The notes: generated by a model not told the origin, from the letters alone. Positions 43,301 through 51,012 are shown, counted from the stretch's first letter. The stretch is 59,722 nucleotides of DNA from DAONFI01 sp035403485 (GCA_964536835.1 CAZIAZ010000010.1:1-59722); one strand, 5' to 3'. Program-made: numbers and translations.

Positions 43301-44099
43301 TCTTTTTAGCCGACGCAACTATCTGGTTCATGGCATCGCCGACCTGGCCGCCGGCGGGTACGAGTTCCTCGCCTGTTTCAGGATCAACGTAGCCTTCAAC
43401 CAGATATGTGCGGGCGGTGAGTTTTTCCGCGGCTACCTTTTCCACAGCGTAAAATTCGCGAATGATGGCTTGGGTAGCGCCGTATCGCTCATCCAGCGAA
43501 CGCATGAACATCGTGGCGGGTATCTTGCTGGACTGATCTATTCGCATCGTGATGGAGTCTTTCTTGGTCACAGAAAGCTCTATCCAGCTCCCGCGTTCGG
43601 GGATAATTCTCGCGCCGTGCAGAGGGCGGTCAGACTCCTGAAGCTCGACCGTGAAGTCGACGCCAGGGCTGCGGTGAAGCTGCGAAACGATAACCCGCTC
43701 GGCACCGTTTATGATAAACTCACCGCCGCCAAGCATTATCGGAATTTCGCCGACGTAAATGCTCTCTTCGATGTCAATCTTCGGATCCTTGCAGACAAGT
43801 CGGCAACGGATGCGAAGCGGCAGGCCGTAGGTCAGACGCAAATCGCGACATTCCTGCGGCTTGAAGCGAGGTTCGCCAAGCTCGTAATCGAGATAGTCAA
43901 GACGCATGGTCTCGTCGTAGCTTATCATTGGGAATACTTCCCTCAGAAGCGCTTCAAGGCCTTCGTTTTTACGTTTTGACGGCTCAATGTCTGCCTGGAG
44001 GAATCTTTCGTAACTGGCTGTCTGCAAGTCGATTAAGTTCGGCAGAGGTGCGAAATCACCAACTTTACAGAAGTTCCTTACAGAGTCCCTTTTAAGCAT
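40341..44099 (-). CDS. rpoB: DNA-directed RNA polymerase subunit beta
   Basis: About 1252 residues. The rifampicin-binding region reads GELSQVVDQQNPLAQLTHERRLSALG, keeping the Gln, Asp, His and Ser residues whose loss gives resistance, so the enzyme is expected to be sensitive. The C-terminal GGKARTGGQRFGEMEVWGLEAYGA and KSDDVEGR segments are normal. The ATG at 44099 has AGAGG 11 bases upstream; an in-frame ATG at 44135 would add 12 residues but lacks a ribosome-binding site. A 38-nt piece (43303-43340) is duplicated in the nusG-rplK gap. A 750-base leader separates it from rplL. Confidence 0.97.
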   Translation of the reverse strand: MLKRDSVRNFCKVGDFAPLPNLIDLQTASYERFLQADIEPSKRKNEGLEALLREVFPMISYDETMRLDYLDYELGEPRFKPQECRDLRLTYGLPLRIRCRLVCKDPKIDIEESIYVGEIPIMLGGGEFIINGAERVIVSQLHRSPGVDFTVELQESDRPLHGARIIPERGSWIELSVTKKDSITMRIDQSSKIPATMFMRSLDERYGATQAIIREFYAVEKVAAEKLTARTYLVEGYVDPETGEELVPAGGQVGDAMNQIVASAKKKIEIIAGTPDPLILNTLSEDPSTDYESALLRIYARLRPGNPPQVEKAKALFQEKFFDENRYRLGKVGRFRINRKFGQDVPESVMSLRVEDFVHTMSYMLKLRGGQGVIDDIDHLGNRRLRTIDELAADEMRKGFLKLRRTVQERMSLKDPSEITKIAEIVNSKSISSSIEFFFGRGELSQVVDQQNPLAQLTHERRLSALGPGGLNRKRAGFEVRDVHISHYGRICPIETPEGNNIGLISSMGIYAGVDDYGFLTTPYLAVDNRKVLGEVVNLRADEEMMTTLAPPEVLLNANRRGETTYLPEGRVLARVDGELSTAEAKNVKYIDISPKQTVGISASLIPFLEHDDANRALMGSNMQRQAVPLLRTDPPIVATGMEKAIAENTSFSIKARKAGKVTYADAERIIIDGSEEYELRKFEKLNERACQNQKTIVKVGERVKKGQIIADGSATYHGELALGRNVLVAFMPFDGYNFEDAILLSEKLVREDVFTSVHLEDYEVEIRETKLGREEFTRDIPNVSEKSLRYLDANGVVQVGTRVKPGDILVGKVSPKSKTELSPEEKLLHAIFGRAGEDVKNDSLELPAGEEGVVVSTKHFSRRGPHMTEEQKKQLKKDMKDYEDKMNERMAKIFREMCGEINEVAGQAMIDPTTRQKVGQSENLAVILEQIETFNAKWIKGEKEKGEEVYNRYWQRIKDIEKEKQRKLAHMKRGDDLPSGVLEMVKVTVATKRKLGVGDKMAGRHGNKGVIARIMPEADMPFLEDGTPVEILLNPLGVPGRMNLGQILETHLGWAAAVLGFQAVTPIFDGATEGEIFKAIDEANQHVRERREMLDVVQTAGDTAELLAEIPLDGKVRLRDGRTGEYFEQKTTVGYIYMNKLHHLVDEKIHARATGPYSLITQQPLGGKARTGGQRFGEMEVWGLEAYGASYTLQELLTVKSDDVEGRTKIYESMVKGQNTLEAGTPVSFDVLCNELRGLGLNIHMEKKKLL

Positions 44100-44135
44100 A
44101 TGCTTTTTTACCTCTCTGCTAGCGATAACGGGCAT

Positions 44136-44889
44136 GACTTAGGCGATGCGTTATCGCCGGCGTCACGTCCTAATCCGGATTTAGTTCACTAAACTGTTGT
44201 GGCTCAAGGCCACGGAATTTCCTGTCACGTTACAGCTTATGTCGCTCAAAATTTTGAGACAGTCCAAGCACGGCCAACTTACAAATTCATTTCGATAGCA
44301 ACCGGCTAACCGCCTTAACTGTTGCAAAATCTCGGCGTTATGTGCAATTCGGTTTTTTTGTCGAATCCCGAAATACACATATACCCGAATCCCACAGACT
44401 TCCAGTCTGCCGGATACGAGTATAAGCCTTTGACAAATCCGTTTCTGGCATTACAAGCCCGTAAAACCTGGCCAGCCATTTAAACGCATCTGTCATTTTT
44501 ATAAGGTTCCGCAATTTTTCGAGAATCCTTATAATATCCTTTTTAGTAGTCATTTCGGAATAATTTTTAAAAATATTTTTAAATTTTTTATATTTTTTAT
44601 TCAAACTGACTGATTTAACGGTTTCCAGTATACTTAGGTGTAAAGGTAAATATTGTCAATCTGTCACTTTGAGTTTTTTTAAAAAACAACCAAAAACCAA
44701 AAAAATTCCGAAATAACCATCTGCCCGGCCTTGGTTAGCCAGGCAACTGCAAGAGACAAAGTACCTTCCGCCCCGATTATTCAGGGCGGAAGGCACAATG
44801 TTTCATATCCCATTCAGCCGTAAAAAGCAGGCCAAACAGGAAGGTTGACATTTTTTAATTTTTTTTAACTTTTTAAAAAATTTAAAAAA
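44136..44889. other. Long rplL-rpoB intergenic region
   Basis: No gene is firmly supported. A minus-strand ORF (ATG 44553, about 71 codons, starting MTTKKDIIRILEKL) has protein-like composition but no ribosome-binding site. The upstream half contains two consecutive hairpins suited to attenuation (44764-44793 and 44722-44745) followed by T-rich sequence; the middle is very A+T-rich (44560-44620). Confidence 0.5.
44722..44793 (-). promoter_or_regulatory. Double-hairpin attenuator candidate between rplL and rpoB
   Basis: Transcribed first is a perfect 10-bp stem (44764-44793; CCTTCCGCCC with GGGCGGAAGG) and then an 8-bp stem (44722-44745; TGCCTGGC with GCCGGGCA, one wobble), followed about 16 bases on by a run of seven T. 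Partial termination or RNase processing here would set the ratio of ribosomal protein to polymerase synthesis, as is known at this position in E. coli. Confidence 0.6.
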
Positions 44890-45279
44890 TTATTCAACCA
44901 CAGCTTTTGCGCCAGCCTCTTCAAGCTGCTTGACGGCTTCGGCGGCTTCGTCCTTGCTGGCATTTTCCTTGACGGTCTTGGGGGCGCCTTCGACGAGGTC
45001 TTTGGCTTCCTTGAGGCCGAGGTTGGTCAATGCGCGAACGACTTTGATAACCTGTATCTTGTTGGCGCCTGCCTCTTTGAGGACTACGTTGAAGCTGGTT
45101 TTTTCTTCGGCAGCTTCAGCAGCGCCGGCGCCGGCTGCAGGGGCAGCCATCATGACTGCACCGCCAGCTGCGGGTTCAATGCCGTATGCTTCCTTGAGGT
45201 AATCCTTGAGGGCAACGGCTTCCTTGAGGGTCAGTGCGGCGATTTTATCGCCCAATTCCTTGATTGCTTCTTCGCTCAT
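44890..45279 (-). CDS. rplL: 50S ribosomal protein L7/L12
   Basis: 129 residues: N-terminal dimerisation helices, an Ala/Gly-rich hinge (AAGGAVMMAAPAAGAGAAEA, near 36-56) and the conserved C-terminal factor-binding domain (FNVVLKEAGANKIQVIKVVR ... GLKEAKDLVEG). Forms the flexible stalk that recruits translation GTPases. GGAG precedes the ATG by eight bases, and a perfect 8-bp inverted repeat stands directly before that site. Confidence 0.97.
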   Translation of the reverse strand: MSEEAIKELGDKIAALTLKEAVALKDYLKEAYGIEPAAGGAVMMAAPAAGAGAAEAAEEKTSFNVVLKEAGANKIQVIKVVRALTNLGLKEAKDLVEGAPKTVKENASKDEAAEAVKQLEEAGAKAVVE

Positions 45280-45294
45280 TTCAAAAACTCCACT

Positions 45295-45312
45295 GACTAG
45301 TTGAAACTAGTC
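45295..45312. promoter_or_regulatory. Hairpin directly upstream of the rplL ribosome-binding site
   Basis: GACTAGTT and AACTAGTC form a perfect 8-bp inverted repeat with a 2-base centre. In the transcript it ends three bases before the GGAG of rplL. It may shape translation initiation or mark a cleavage site in the rplJ-rplL spacer. Confidence 0.5.
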
Positions 45313-45483
45313 CAAAAAATGCCGGCTTGATAGGCGGAACCCCGCTGGTCCCATTTAAGCCCGAGCAGTCAGGCCCAATCCGCAGCCGAAAATTATTTCT
45401 TCCAATGCCGATTCTCAAAAAAAAATTCTTTTGAGAGCCGCTCCAAACACACGCCGAATAACTCCGACGCTCAACAAAAATCA

Positions 45484-46002
45484 TCACTCGCCTTTTTGTT
45501 CTATGGACGAGAGAATGCCGGCTATCTGGCCGGCCGGGCCCATCAAGGCGCCGGAAATGTTCGAGCCGGCGGAAAGTATGCAGCCGACCAGCTGGCTCAG
45601 AGCCTCTTCCCGCGTCGGGAACTTGCTCAACGCCTTAACCTGCTCGTCGCCGCTGAACACGTCGCCGTCAAGAATCGCGCCCTTGACGGTAAACGCCGGC
45701 ATATCCTTGTTGATTGCAAGAAGTTCGCGAACAACGCTGACTATGCTGTCGGCGCCGTAGGCTACTGCGCAAGGGCCTTCCAGAAGGTCAGTCGCAATAT
45801 CGAGGCCAGCCTCCTTGAAGGCGGCTTTGGCCAATGAATTCTTGACTACTGTTACCTTAATGCCTTTTTCTGCAAGACGGGTTCGCATTGCGTAGGTCGA
45901 ACCTGAATCGAGGCCAGTAAAGCCGCAGATGGCTACGGACGTTACTTCGTCGAAACGCTTGGCGAGTTCCTGCTTTATAAGTGTTTTTACCGGTTTGCTC
46001 AT
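45484..46002 (-). CDS. rplJ: 50S ribosomal protein L10
   Basis: 172 residues. Base of the L12 stalk. The N-terminal rRNA-binding half has TYAMRTRLAEKGIKVTVVKNSLAKAA (near 36-61); the C-terminal helix that carries L12 dimers is at 135-170. In many bacteria L10 represses its own operon by binding the leader; the 15-base gap to rplA leaves no room for a separate leader here, so any such site lies inside rplA or further upstream. A 204-base spacer separates it from rplL. Confidence 0.96.
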   Translation of the reverse strand: MSKPVKTLIKQELAKRFDEVTSVAICGFTGLDSGSTYAMRTRLAEKGIKVTVVKNSLAKAAFKEAGLDIATDLLEGPCAVAYGADSIVSVVRELLAINKDMPAFTVKGAILDGDVFSGDEQVKALSKFPTREEALSQLVGCILSAGSNISGALMGPAGQIAGILSSIEQKGE

Positions 46003-46017
46003 GGCTCACCTGCCTGT

Positions 46018-46704
46018 TTAATTTGCTGCAATCGCAATACCGGGCGTCATCGTTCCCGATACCGAGATTTTCTTGATGTAAGTGCCTTTGGACGTTGACG
46101 GCTTGTGACGTTTTACATAGTCGATGAAAAATTCGATATTTTCAACAAGCACCTTTTCGTCAAAGCTCATCTTGCCGACCGGCACATGAACGTTGCCGAA
46201 ATCGTCATTGCGATACTCGATTTTGCCGGCTGCGAACTCAGCCACAGCCTTGGCCACGTCCTGCGCAACCGTACCAGCCTTCGGCGAAGGCATTTTGCCG
46301 CTCGGCCCAAGAACACGGCCAAGCTTGGAAACGCTCTTCATCATCGCCGGCGTAGCGATGGCCACGTCAAAATCCATCCATCCGTCCGTTATTTTCTTGA
46401 TAAGGTCGTCGCCTCCGACTTCCACAGCGCCAGCCTTCTTTGCCGCCTCAAGTTCCGAGCCTTCGCAGAAGGCGATAACCTTCTTGCTCTTGCCAATGCC
46501 GTGCGGCAGGGATATTGACCCGCGAAGCTGCTGATCAGCCTGCTTGGGATCGATACCCAGGTGCATCACCAGGTCTACAGTCATGTCGAACTTCGGCACG
46601 GCGAAGGTTTTTAACGCCTTGACCGCATCTGCGACCGATACGGGCGCCGACGGCACTTTTTCCAGACACTGGCGGTAACGTTTTCCATGGCACACTTTTG
46701 CCAT
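46018..46704 (-). CDS. rplA: 50S ribosomal protein L1
   Basis: 228 residues, normal for L1, which forms the mobile stalk at the E site and releases tRNA. The family segments VDLVMHLGIDPKQADQQLRGSISLPHG (near 42-68), MKSVSKLGRVLGPSGKMPSPKAGTV (near 122-146) and the C-terminal GTYIKKISVSGTMTPGI are present. The gap to rplK (164 bases) is unusually A+T-rich, with several runs of T and A, and carries no gene. Confidence 0.97.
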   Translation of the reverse strand: MAKVCHGKRYRQCLEKVPSAPVSVADAVKALKTFAVPKFDMTVDLVMHLGIDPKQADQQLRGSISLPHGIGKSKKVIAFCEGSELEAAKKAGAVEVGGDDLIKKITDGWMDFDVAIATPAMMKSVSKLGRVLGPSGKMPSPKAGTVAQDVAKAVAEFAAGKIEYRNDDFGNVHVPVGKMSFDEKVLVENIEFFIDYVKRHKPSTSKGTYIKKISVSGTMTPGIAIAAN

Positions 46705-46868
46705 TGTTCTACTCCTGCGTCTTCATTGCGAACGTTTTCAACTTTTTAAATTTTTTTAAATTTTTCTTTAAAAAATCTTTTAAAAAATTTAAAAACCGTC
46801 CAAGACTCCCACGACTTTAACGCCCGTGGTTTGACGTACTGCCACAGTCGGCAGATTTTTACATATCG

Positions 46869-47294
46869 TCATTCGACATCAATACCCATAGACCTCGCAG
46901 TGCCGGCGATAATCCGGTCGGCTGCGTCAAGGTCGCGGGCGTTGAGGTCTTTGAACTTCGCTTCTGATATTTTGCGAATCTGCTGTTTCGTGACCTTGCC
47001 GACTTTTGTCTTGTTCGGCACGCCTGAACCGCTCTCGATACCCGCCGCCTCTTTGAGAAGCGCGGCAGCCGGCGGACTTTTGATGATAAACGTGAACGAA
47101 TTATCGGCGTACACGGTTATCTCAACCGGCAGCGGCATACCGGGGGTCATTTCTTTCGAACGGTCGTTAAACTGCGAAACGAATTGGCCGATATTGACGT
47201 TTTTTGCGCCAAGAGCAGGGCCAATCGGCGGTGCGGGCGTAGCCTTGCCGGCAGGCGCCTGCAACTTTATCTTTGCTTTAATTTCTTTTGCCAT
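46869..47294 (-). CDS. rplK: 50S ribosomal protein L11
   Basis: 141 residues from ATG 47294 (MAKEIKAKIKL), with GAGA upstream; an in-frame ATG six codons earlier gives a non-standard MIERRK extension and is rejected. L11 binds the GTPase centre of 23S rRNA and is needed for RelA activation. The Pro-rich linker PAPPIGPALG and the C-terminal RNA-binding helices (LNARDLDAADRIIAGTARSMGI) are normal. A 264-base spacer up to nusG contains a stray 38-nt copy of rpoB sequence. Confidence 0.97.
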   Translation of the reverse strand: MAKEIKAKIKLQAPAGKATPAPPIGPALGAKNVNIGQFVSQFNDRSKEMTPGMPLPVEITVYADNSFTFIIKSPPAAALLKEAAGIESGSGVPNKTKVGKVTKQQIRKISEAKFKDLNARDLDAADRIIAGTARSMGIDVE

Positions 47295-47469
47295 CTTGCG
47301 TCTCTCTATCAAAAATGTTTATTCAGGCCACCAAGCCTTATAAACAGTGCGTAATCATTTTTATCGCTTGTCAGCCAGTTACCCGATTCCGCTTTTTCCA
47401 ATTTCAAACAGGCTGGCAACTGAACAAAACCTACAAGCATCAAATCACAAAAATCGAACAATACTCAAT

Positions 47470-47507
47470 TTTTTAGCCGACGCGACTATCTGGTTCATCG
47501 CATCGCC
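47470..47507 (-). repeat. 38-nt rpoB-derived fragment in the nusG-rplK spacer
   Basis: Matches rpoB at 43303-43340 in 36 of 38 positions, same orientation. In the rpoB frame it reads GDAMNQIVASAKK, and both substitutions (GCC to GCG, GTT to GTC) are synonymous. No start codon or ribosome-binding site makes it a gene. Confidence 0.8.
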
Positions 47508-47558
47508 TATTTAAAATTCCAATCAGCCTCCGCCAAACTCCGGCGTGGCTGATAAATT

Positions 47559-48185
47559 TCATATCTTCTCTATCTGCCAGAATTCCAGTTCCACCGGCGT
47601 AGAACGGCCAAAGATTGTCACGACCACACGAACAAGGCCTTTTTCCGGCAAAACTTCGTCGATTTCGCCTTCAAAGTTTTCGAACGCGCCTTCTTTTATC
47701 TTCACCACGTCGCCCTTGGCGAACTCAACAGTGACGGCCGAACCTTCTTTCGCCAGCTCAACCTGCATGAGCATTTTGGCGACGTCTTCGTCCGCCATCG
47801 GGCTGGGCTTGCCGCCAGAGCCGATAAAATCACCGACTCCGTTGGTTTCCTTTATCGTAAACCACGTGTTTTCTTCAATGCTCCCGTCATCCTGGAGTTT
47901 CATTTCGATAAACACGTAACCAGGATACATCTTGCGGTCTACGAATTTCTGTTTTCCAGCTTTGCCGCGCGGGCTGGGCCTGCGTTCGGTCGGAACGAGG
48001 ATGCGGCCTATCTGGCCGTCCAGCCCTTCAATTTTCACCTTGCGCACAAGCGCGTCGCGCACCTGCTCTTCCTTGTTGCTTGCAACACGAAGAACGCACC
48101 ATCTCATCGACGGGTCAGAAGCCAACGGCTGACCCCCCTGGTTTTCAGACGCCTGTTCCGCATTGGTGTTATCGAGTTCAGTCAT
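47559..48185 (-). CDS. nusG: Transcription termination/antitermination protein NusG
   Basis: 208 residues. NGN domain (about 28-150) with WCVLRVASNKEEQVRDALVRKV and the MYPGYVFIEM motif near 112-121, then a KOW domain with KGDVVKIKEGAFENFEGEIDEV near 155-176. An N-terminal extension of about 27 polar residues precedes the NGN fold. It binds RNA polymerase and links it to Rho or ribosomes. It follows secE by 15 bases, the usual pairing. Confidence 0.97.
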   Translation of the reverse strand: MTELDNTNAEQASENQGGQPLASDPSMRWCVLRVASNKEEQVRDALVRKVKIEGLDGQIGRILVPTERRPSPRGKAGKQKFVDRKMYPGYVFIEMKLQDDGSIEENTWFTIKETNGVGDFIGSGGKPSPMADEDVAKMLMQVELAKEGSAVTVEFAKGDVVKIKEGAFENFEGEIDEVLPEKGLVRVVVTIFGRSTPVELEFWQIEKI

Positions 48186-48200
48186 ATTCGTCCGCCTTTA

Positions 48201-48599
48201 TCAGCCAGTAATGCCAATCACCGAAAAGAGATTGACGAAAACGAAGTCAACCAGAAACAGTAAAGCCGCCAGAAGAAAAGTGGTAACTATAACGACTTTC
48301 GTCGAACCTATCACTTCCTTCGTGCTGGACCATGACACTTTTTTCATTTCGCCTTCGGTTGCTATGAGGAAATCAGCCGTCGACGGCCTATTTACGACAT
48401 ATTTGAACATAACCCACGCCAGCCCAAGCAGAATCAGCGCCGGCAGTATGAACTGCACGTATACGCTGACGTTGGGATATGCGCCCAGAGTCTGGGTGAG
48501 TGTCACGCAACCCCATGCGCCGACCAGCATTACGCCAAAAAAAGTCAGCCAGCGGGCATATCGGCCCTGCGACTTCTTATATATGTTCAATCCTTGCAC
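48201..48599 (-). CDS. secE: Preprotein translocase subunit SecE, with extra transmembrane segments
   Basis: 132 residues, about twice the minimal bacterial SecE. The conserved essential part is C-terminal: EGEMKKVSWSSTKEVIGSTKVVIVTTFLLAALLFLVDFVF (near 82-122). Ahead of it lie two additional hydrophobic helices (near 18-38 and 47-67), giving three TM segments as in the E. coli protein. SecE clamps SecY in the translocon. Its place between tRNA-Trp and nusG confirms the assignment. Confidence 0.9.
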   Translation of the reverse strand: MQGLNIYKKSQGRYARWLTFFGVMLVGAWGCVTLTQTLGAYPNVSVYVQFILPALILLGLAWVMFKYVVNRPSTADFLIATEGEMKKVSWSSTKEVIGSTKVVIVTTFLLAALLFLVDFVFVNLFSVIGITG

Positions 48600-48680
48600 T
48601 TACGTATATCCTCAAAATTATCCGAACGTCTGTAACTTGGCGATACTACCTGCGGTCACGGCTGTTACGGTTCTTCGCTA

Positions 48681-48753
<73 letters not shown>

Positions 48754-48856
48754 ATAGAGCCCGAAACGGAACGAAGTTTTTTGCAGCCTGGTTCGCCGTA
48801 AAACGATTATGATTTTTACAATTTTTTAAGCTTTTTTTAAGCTTTTTTTAAAAAAT

Positions 48857-48954
48857 CGCAGCATCATAATTTATCAGGCTTTCGCCTGCCGCCTGACGGC
48901 TGCTGCCTTCATTTACGGTTAAAAACCGCAAAATTACGGCGGCTACATCAAAAA
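48857..48954. repeat. Intergenic repeat of about 100 bp, copy 2
   Basis: Pairs with 28439-28543 over its full length with minor gaps. It lies between rpmG and tRNA-Trp, in the transcribed spacer of the ribosomal block. CGGTT/AACCG inside it can form a small hairpin. Two runs of AGCTTTTTTTAA lie directly before it (48830-48850). Confidence 0.7.
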
Positions 48955-48986
48955 CTACGTTCCGCTCCAGAGCCTATCGGTTTTCA

Positions 48987-49154
48987 TTACTTACGTTTGA
49001 TTTTGTGCAGCGTATGCTTGCGGTCACGAGGGCAGAACTTGCTGAGTTCCAACTTCGGCACGCCGCCCTGAACGCGAACGTTCGTCCGGTAGTTCAGGTC
49101 TTTGCATTCGGAGCACTGCAGCCATACGTATTCACGGGCCTTGGATTTGGCCAT
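48987..49154 (-). CDS. rpmG: 50S ribosomal protein L33
   Basis: 55 residues, MAKSKAREYVWLQCSECKD...TLHKIKRK. A zinc-ribbon-like form of L33: CSEC near 14-17 is complete, but the second pair reads CPRD, so one Cys ligand is replaced by Asp. A small basic protein near the E site. The gene sits 11 bases after the tuf stop, on the same strand, ahead of tRNA-Trp and secE, exactly where rpmG is usually found. Confidence 0.93.
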   Translation of the reverse strand: MAKSKAREYVWLQCSECKDLNYRTNVRVQGGVPKLELSKFCPRDRKHTLHKIKRK

Positions 49155-49165
49155 TGTTACACCTC

Positions 49166-50371
49166 TTATTCAAGAATTTTCGTCACAACGCCGGACGCAA
49201 CGGTACGGCCGCCTTCGCGGATAGCGAAACGAAGGCCTTCTTCCATGGCGATTGCCGTGTTGAGCAATTCGATGGTCATGGTGACGTTATCGCCGGGCAT
49301 GCACATTTCCACGCCTTCGGGCAGAGCAACCGTGCCGGTCACGTCTGTGGTGCGGAAATAGAACTGCGGACGATAGCCGGTGAAGAACGGCGTATGACGG
49401 CCGCCTTCTTCCTTGCTCAGGACGTAAACTTCGGCTTCAAACTTGTGATGCGGGGTTATGCTGCCTGGTGCACAGAGAACCATGCCGCGTTCCACGTCAA
49501 CCTTTTCAATACCGCGGAGGAGGCAGCCGACGTTGTCACCGGCTTGGCCCTGATCCATTTCCTTGTTGAACATTTCAACGCCGGTAATGGTGGTCTCGCG
49601 CGTATCGCCCAGACCGACAATCTGAACCTTGTCGCCAACCTTGACGATGCCCTTTTCGATACGGCCAGTAACGACAGTGCCGCGGCCTTTTATGGAAAAC
49701 ACGTCTTCGATGGGCATAAGGAAAGGCTTGTCAATTTCGCGAACAGGTTCGGGTATCCATGTATCGAGTGCGTCCATAAGTTTCTGGATGCATTCCGCAC
49801 CAGGGCCATTGGGGTCGGCGATTGCGCCGGTGGCACTGCCGCGGATAATCGGAGTATTGTCGCCGTCGAAGTCGTACTTGTCGAGGAGTTCACGAATTTC
49901 CATCTCGACGAGTTCGAGGAGTTCTTCGTCTTCCATCAGGTCGCACTTGTTGAGGAATACAACCAGGCGGGGAACGTTAACCTGGCGGGCAAGCAGGACG
50001 TGTTCTTTGGTCTGGGGCATCGGGCCGTCAGGAGCCGAAACCACGAGAATGGCGCCATCCATCTGGGCGGCACCGGTAATCATGTTCTTGACGTAGTCAG
50101 CGTGACCGGGGCAGTCAACGTGAGCATAATGGCGATTGTTCGACTCGTACTCAACGTGCGAGGTCGCAATCGTCAGAATTTTGGTTGCGTCGCGGCGGCC
50201 CTGGCTTTCGGAAGCCTTCGCCACTTCATCGTAGCTGACAACCTTAGCAAGGCCTTTCGCGCCCTGTACGATGGTTATCGCTGAGGTTACCGTCGTTTTG
50301 CCGTGGTCGACGTGGCCGATAGTGCCGACGTTGACGTGCGGTTTCGTCCTGTTAAACTTTTCCTTGGCCAT
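49166..50371 (-). CDS. tuf: Elongation factor Tu
   Basis: 401 residues. GTPase that brings aminoacyl-tRNA to the ribosome. The P-loop GHVDHGKTT is near 19-27, switch regions and DCPGHADYVKNMITGAAQMDGAILVV near 81-106, and NKCDL near 136. The start is ATG 50371 (MAKEKFNRTKPHVNVG), with AGGAG ten bases upstream; a longer frame to 50413 would precede that site. Only one tuf copy is seen in the window. It follows tRNA-Thr after a 435-base leader that contains several hairpins. Confidence 0.98.
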   Translation of the reverse strand: MAKEKFNRTKPHVNVGTIGHVDHGKTTVTSAITIVQGAKGLAKVVSYDEVAKASESQGRRDATKILTIATSHVEYESNNRHYAHVDCPGHADYVKNMITGAAQMDGAILVVSAPDGPMPQTKEHVLLARQVNVPRLVVFLNKCDLMEDEELLELVEMEIRELLDKYDFDGDNTPIIRGSATGAIADPNGPGAECIQKLMDALDTWIPEPVREIDKPFLMPIEDVFSIKGRGTVVTGRIEKGIVKVGDKVQIVGLGDTRETTITGVEMFNKEMDQGQAGDNVGCLLRGIEKVDVERGMVLCAPGSITPHHKFEAEVYVLSKEEGGRHTPFFTGYRPQFYFRTTDVTGTVALPEGVEMCMPGDNVTMTIELLNTAIAMEEGLRFAIREGGRTVASGVVTKILE

Positions 50372-50806
50372 TCCTGTTACTCCTGATGAAAACCTATATA
50401 AACTATGTTTCACTTAAAGGCTTTTTGATACTCTCTCGTATCGCCAGGTCATGCCTCACCCGGGCATGCCACCTTCTTTTTTAGCTGACCTTTAAAAATT
50501 GCCTTTCCGCCCGATACCGCACCGGACATCTCGGCTAGGGTCATTTCAAAAGTACCAAATCGCTTGTTTATCATCCAGACAAGCCCCTGTCGGGCTGTCT
50601 TTAATATTTCAAAATATTTTAAAATATTTCAAAAATGGTTCGAATATTTGAACCACTCAAAAACATTCAAAAATCATTATGGACCTTTTTGCCGCCACAA
50701 AACAACAAAGCGGCGAAAAAGTGCACCACTGCCGCACAAACCGCCGCTCGTCCATAAGCCGCCAACAAACGCTATCCTGCAGCCGCCGAGCCGTTCCACA
50801 CGGCAA
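50372..50806 (-). other. Structured leader between tRNA-Thr and tuf
   Basis: No gene is seen. Visible structures are a hairpin with CATGCC/GGCATG arms (near 50453-50470), GACAAGCCC with GGGCTGTC (50577-50598, one bulge), an 18-base near-perfect palindrome GGTTCGAATATTTGAACC (50637-50654) and A+T-rich direct repeats of AAAATATTT just beside it. Confidence 0.5.
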
Positions 50807-50879
50807 AGCTGCTGATGGGATTCGAACCCATGACCTCGTCCTTACCAAGGAAGCGCTCTACCGACTGAGCTACAGCAGC
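50807..50879 (-). tRNA. trnT: tRNA-Thr (GGT anticodon)
   Basis: A 73-nt cloverleaf: acceptor GCTGCTG/CAGCAGC, D-arm GCTC...GAGC, anticodon loop TTGGTAA (anticodon GGT), T-arm ATGGGTTCGAATCCCAT. The anticodon stem CTTCC/GGACG contains one T-C mismatch (positions 28-42). It is the first gene of the block, 106 bases downstream of a strong promoter; tRNA-Thr ahead of tuf is a common arrangement. No encoded CCA. Confidence 0.93.
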
Positions 50880-50944
50880 AAATACCAACATGCACGTCAG
50901 CTCAGCCGCGTGCTCAAAATATCGTCTCGCTAAAATGTATATGT

Positions 50945-50961
50945 GCGCAGATATTCTGCGC
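50945..50961 (-). promoter_or_regulatory. Leader hairpin of the trnT-tuf transcript
   Basis: GCGCAGA and TCTGCGC (7 bp, perfect) around a 3-base loop, starting about 17 bases after the predicted transcription start. No T-run follows. Confidence 0.5.
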
Positions 50962-50984
50962 CCCAATCCGTCGGGAAGCGATAA

Positions 50985-51012
50985 AATATACATTTTCGCC
51001 CGCTATTGTCAA
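50985..51012 (-). promoter_or_regulatory. Near-consensus sigma-70-type promoter of the trnT-tuf-rpo block
   Basis: TTGACA (51012-51007), 16-base spacer and TATATT (50990-50985) on the minus strand; A+T-rich sequence lies upstream of the -35 box. Predicted start is near 50978, 99 bases before tRNA-Thr. Confidence 0.8.

Noticed and set aside
44100..44135. Longer rpoB start at 44135
   Set aside because: No ribosome-binding site precedes it, whereas ATG 44099 has AGAGG; still possible, since the spacing there is 11 bases.
44338..44604. Small minus-strand ORF between rplL and rpoB
   Set aside because: Protein-like composition from ATG 44553, but no ribosome-binding site and very A+T-rich start; kept only as a note on the intergenic region.
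49154..50284. Long open frame antisense to tuf
   Set aside because: Shadow of the tuf codon pattern; no ribosome-binding site, no recognisable fold, and the sense frame is certain.
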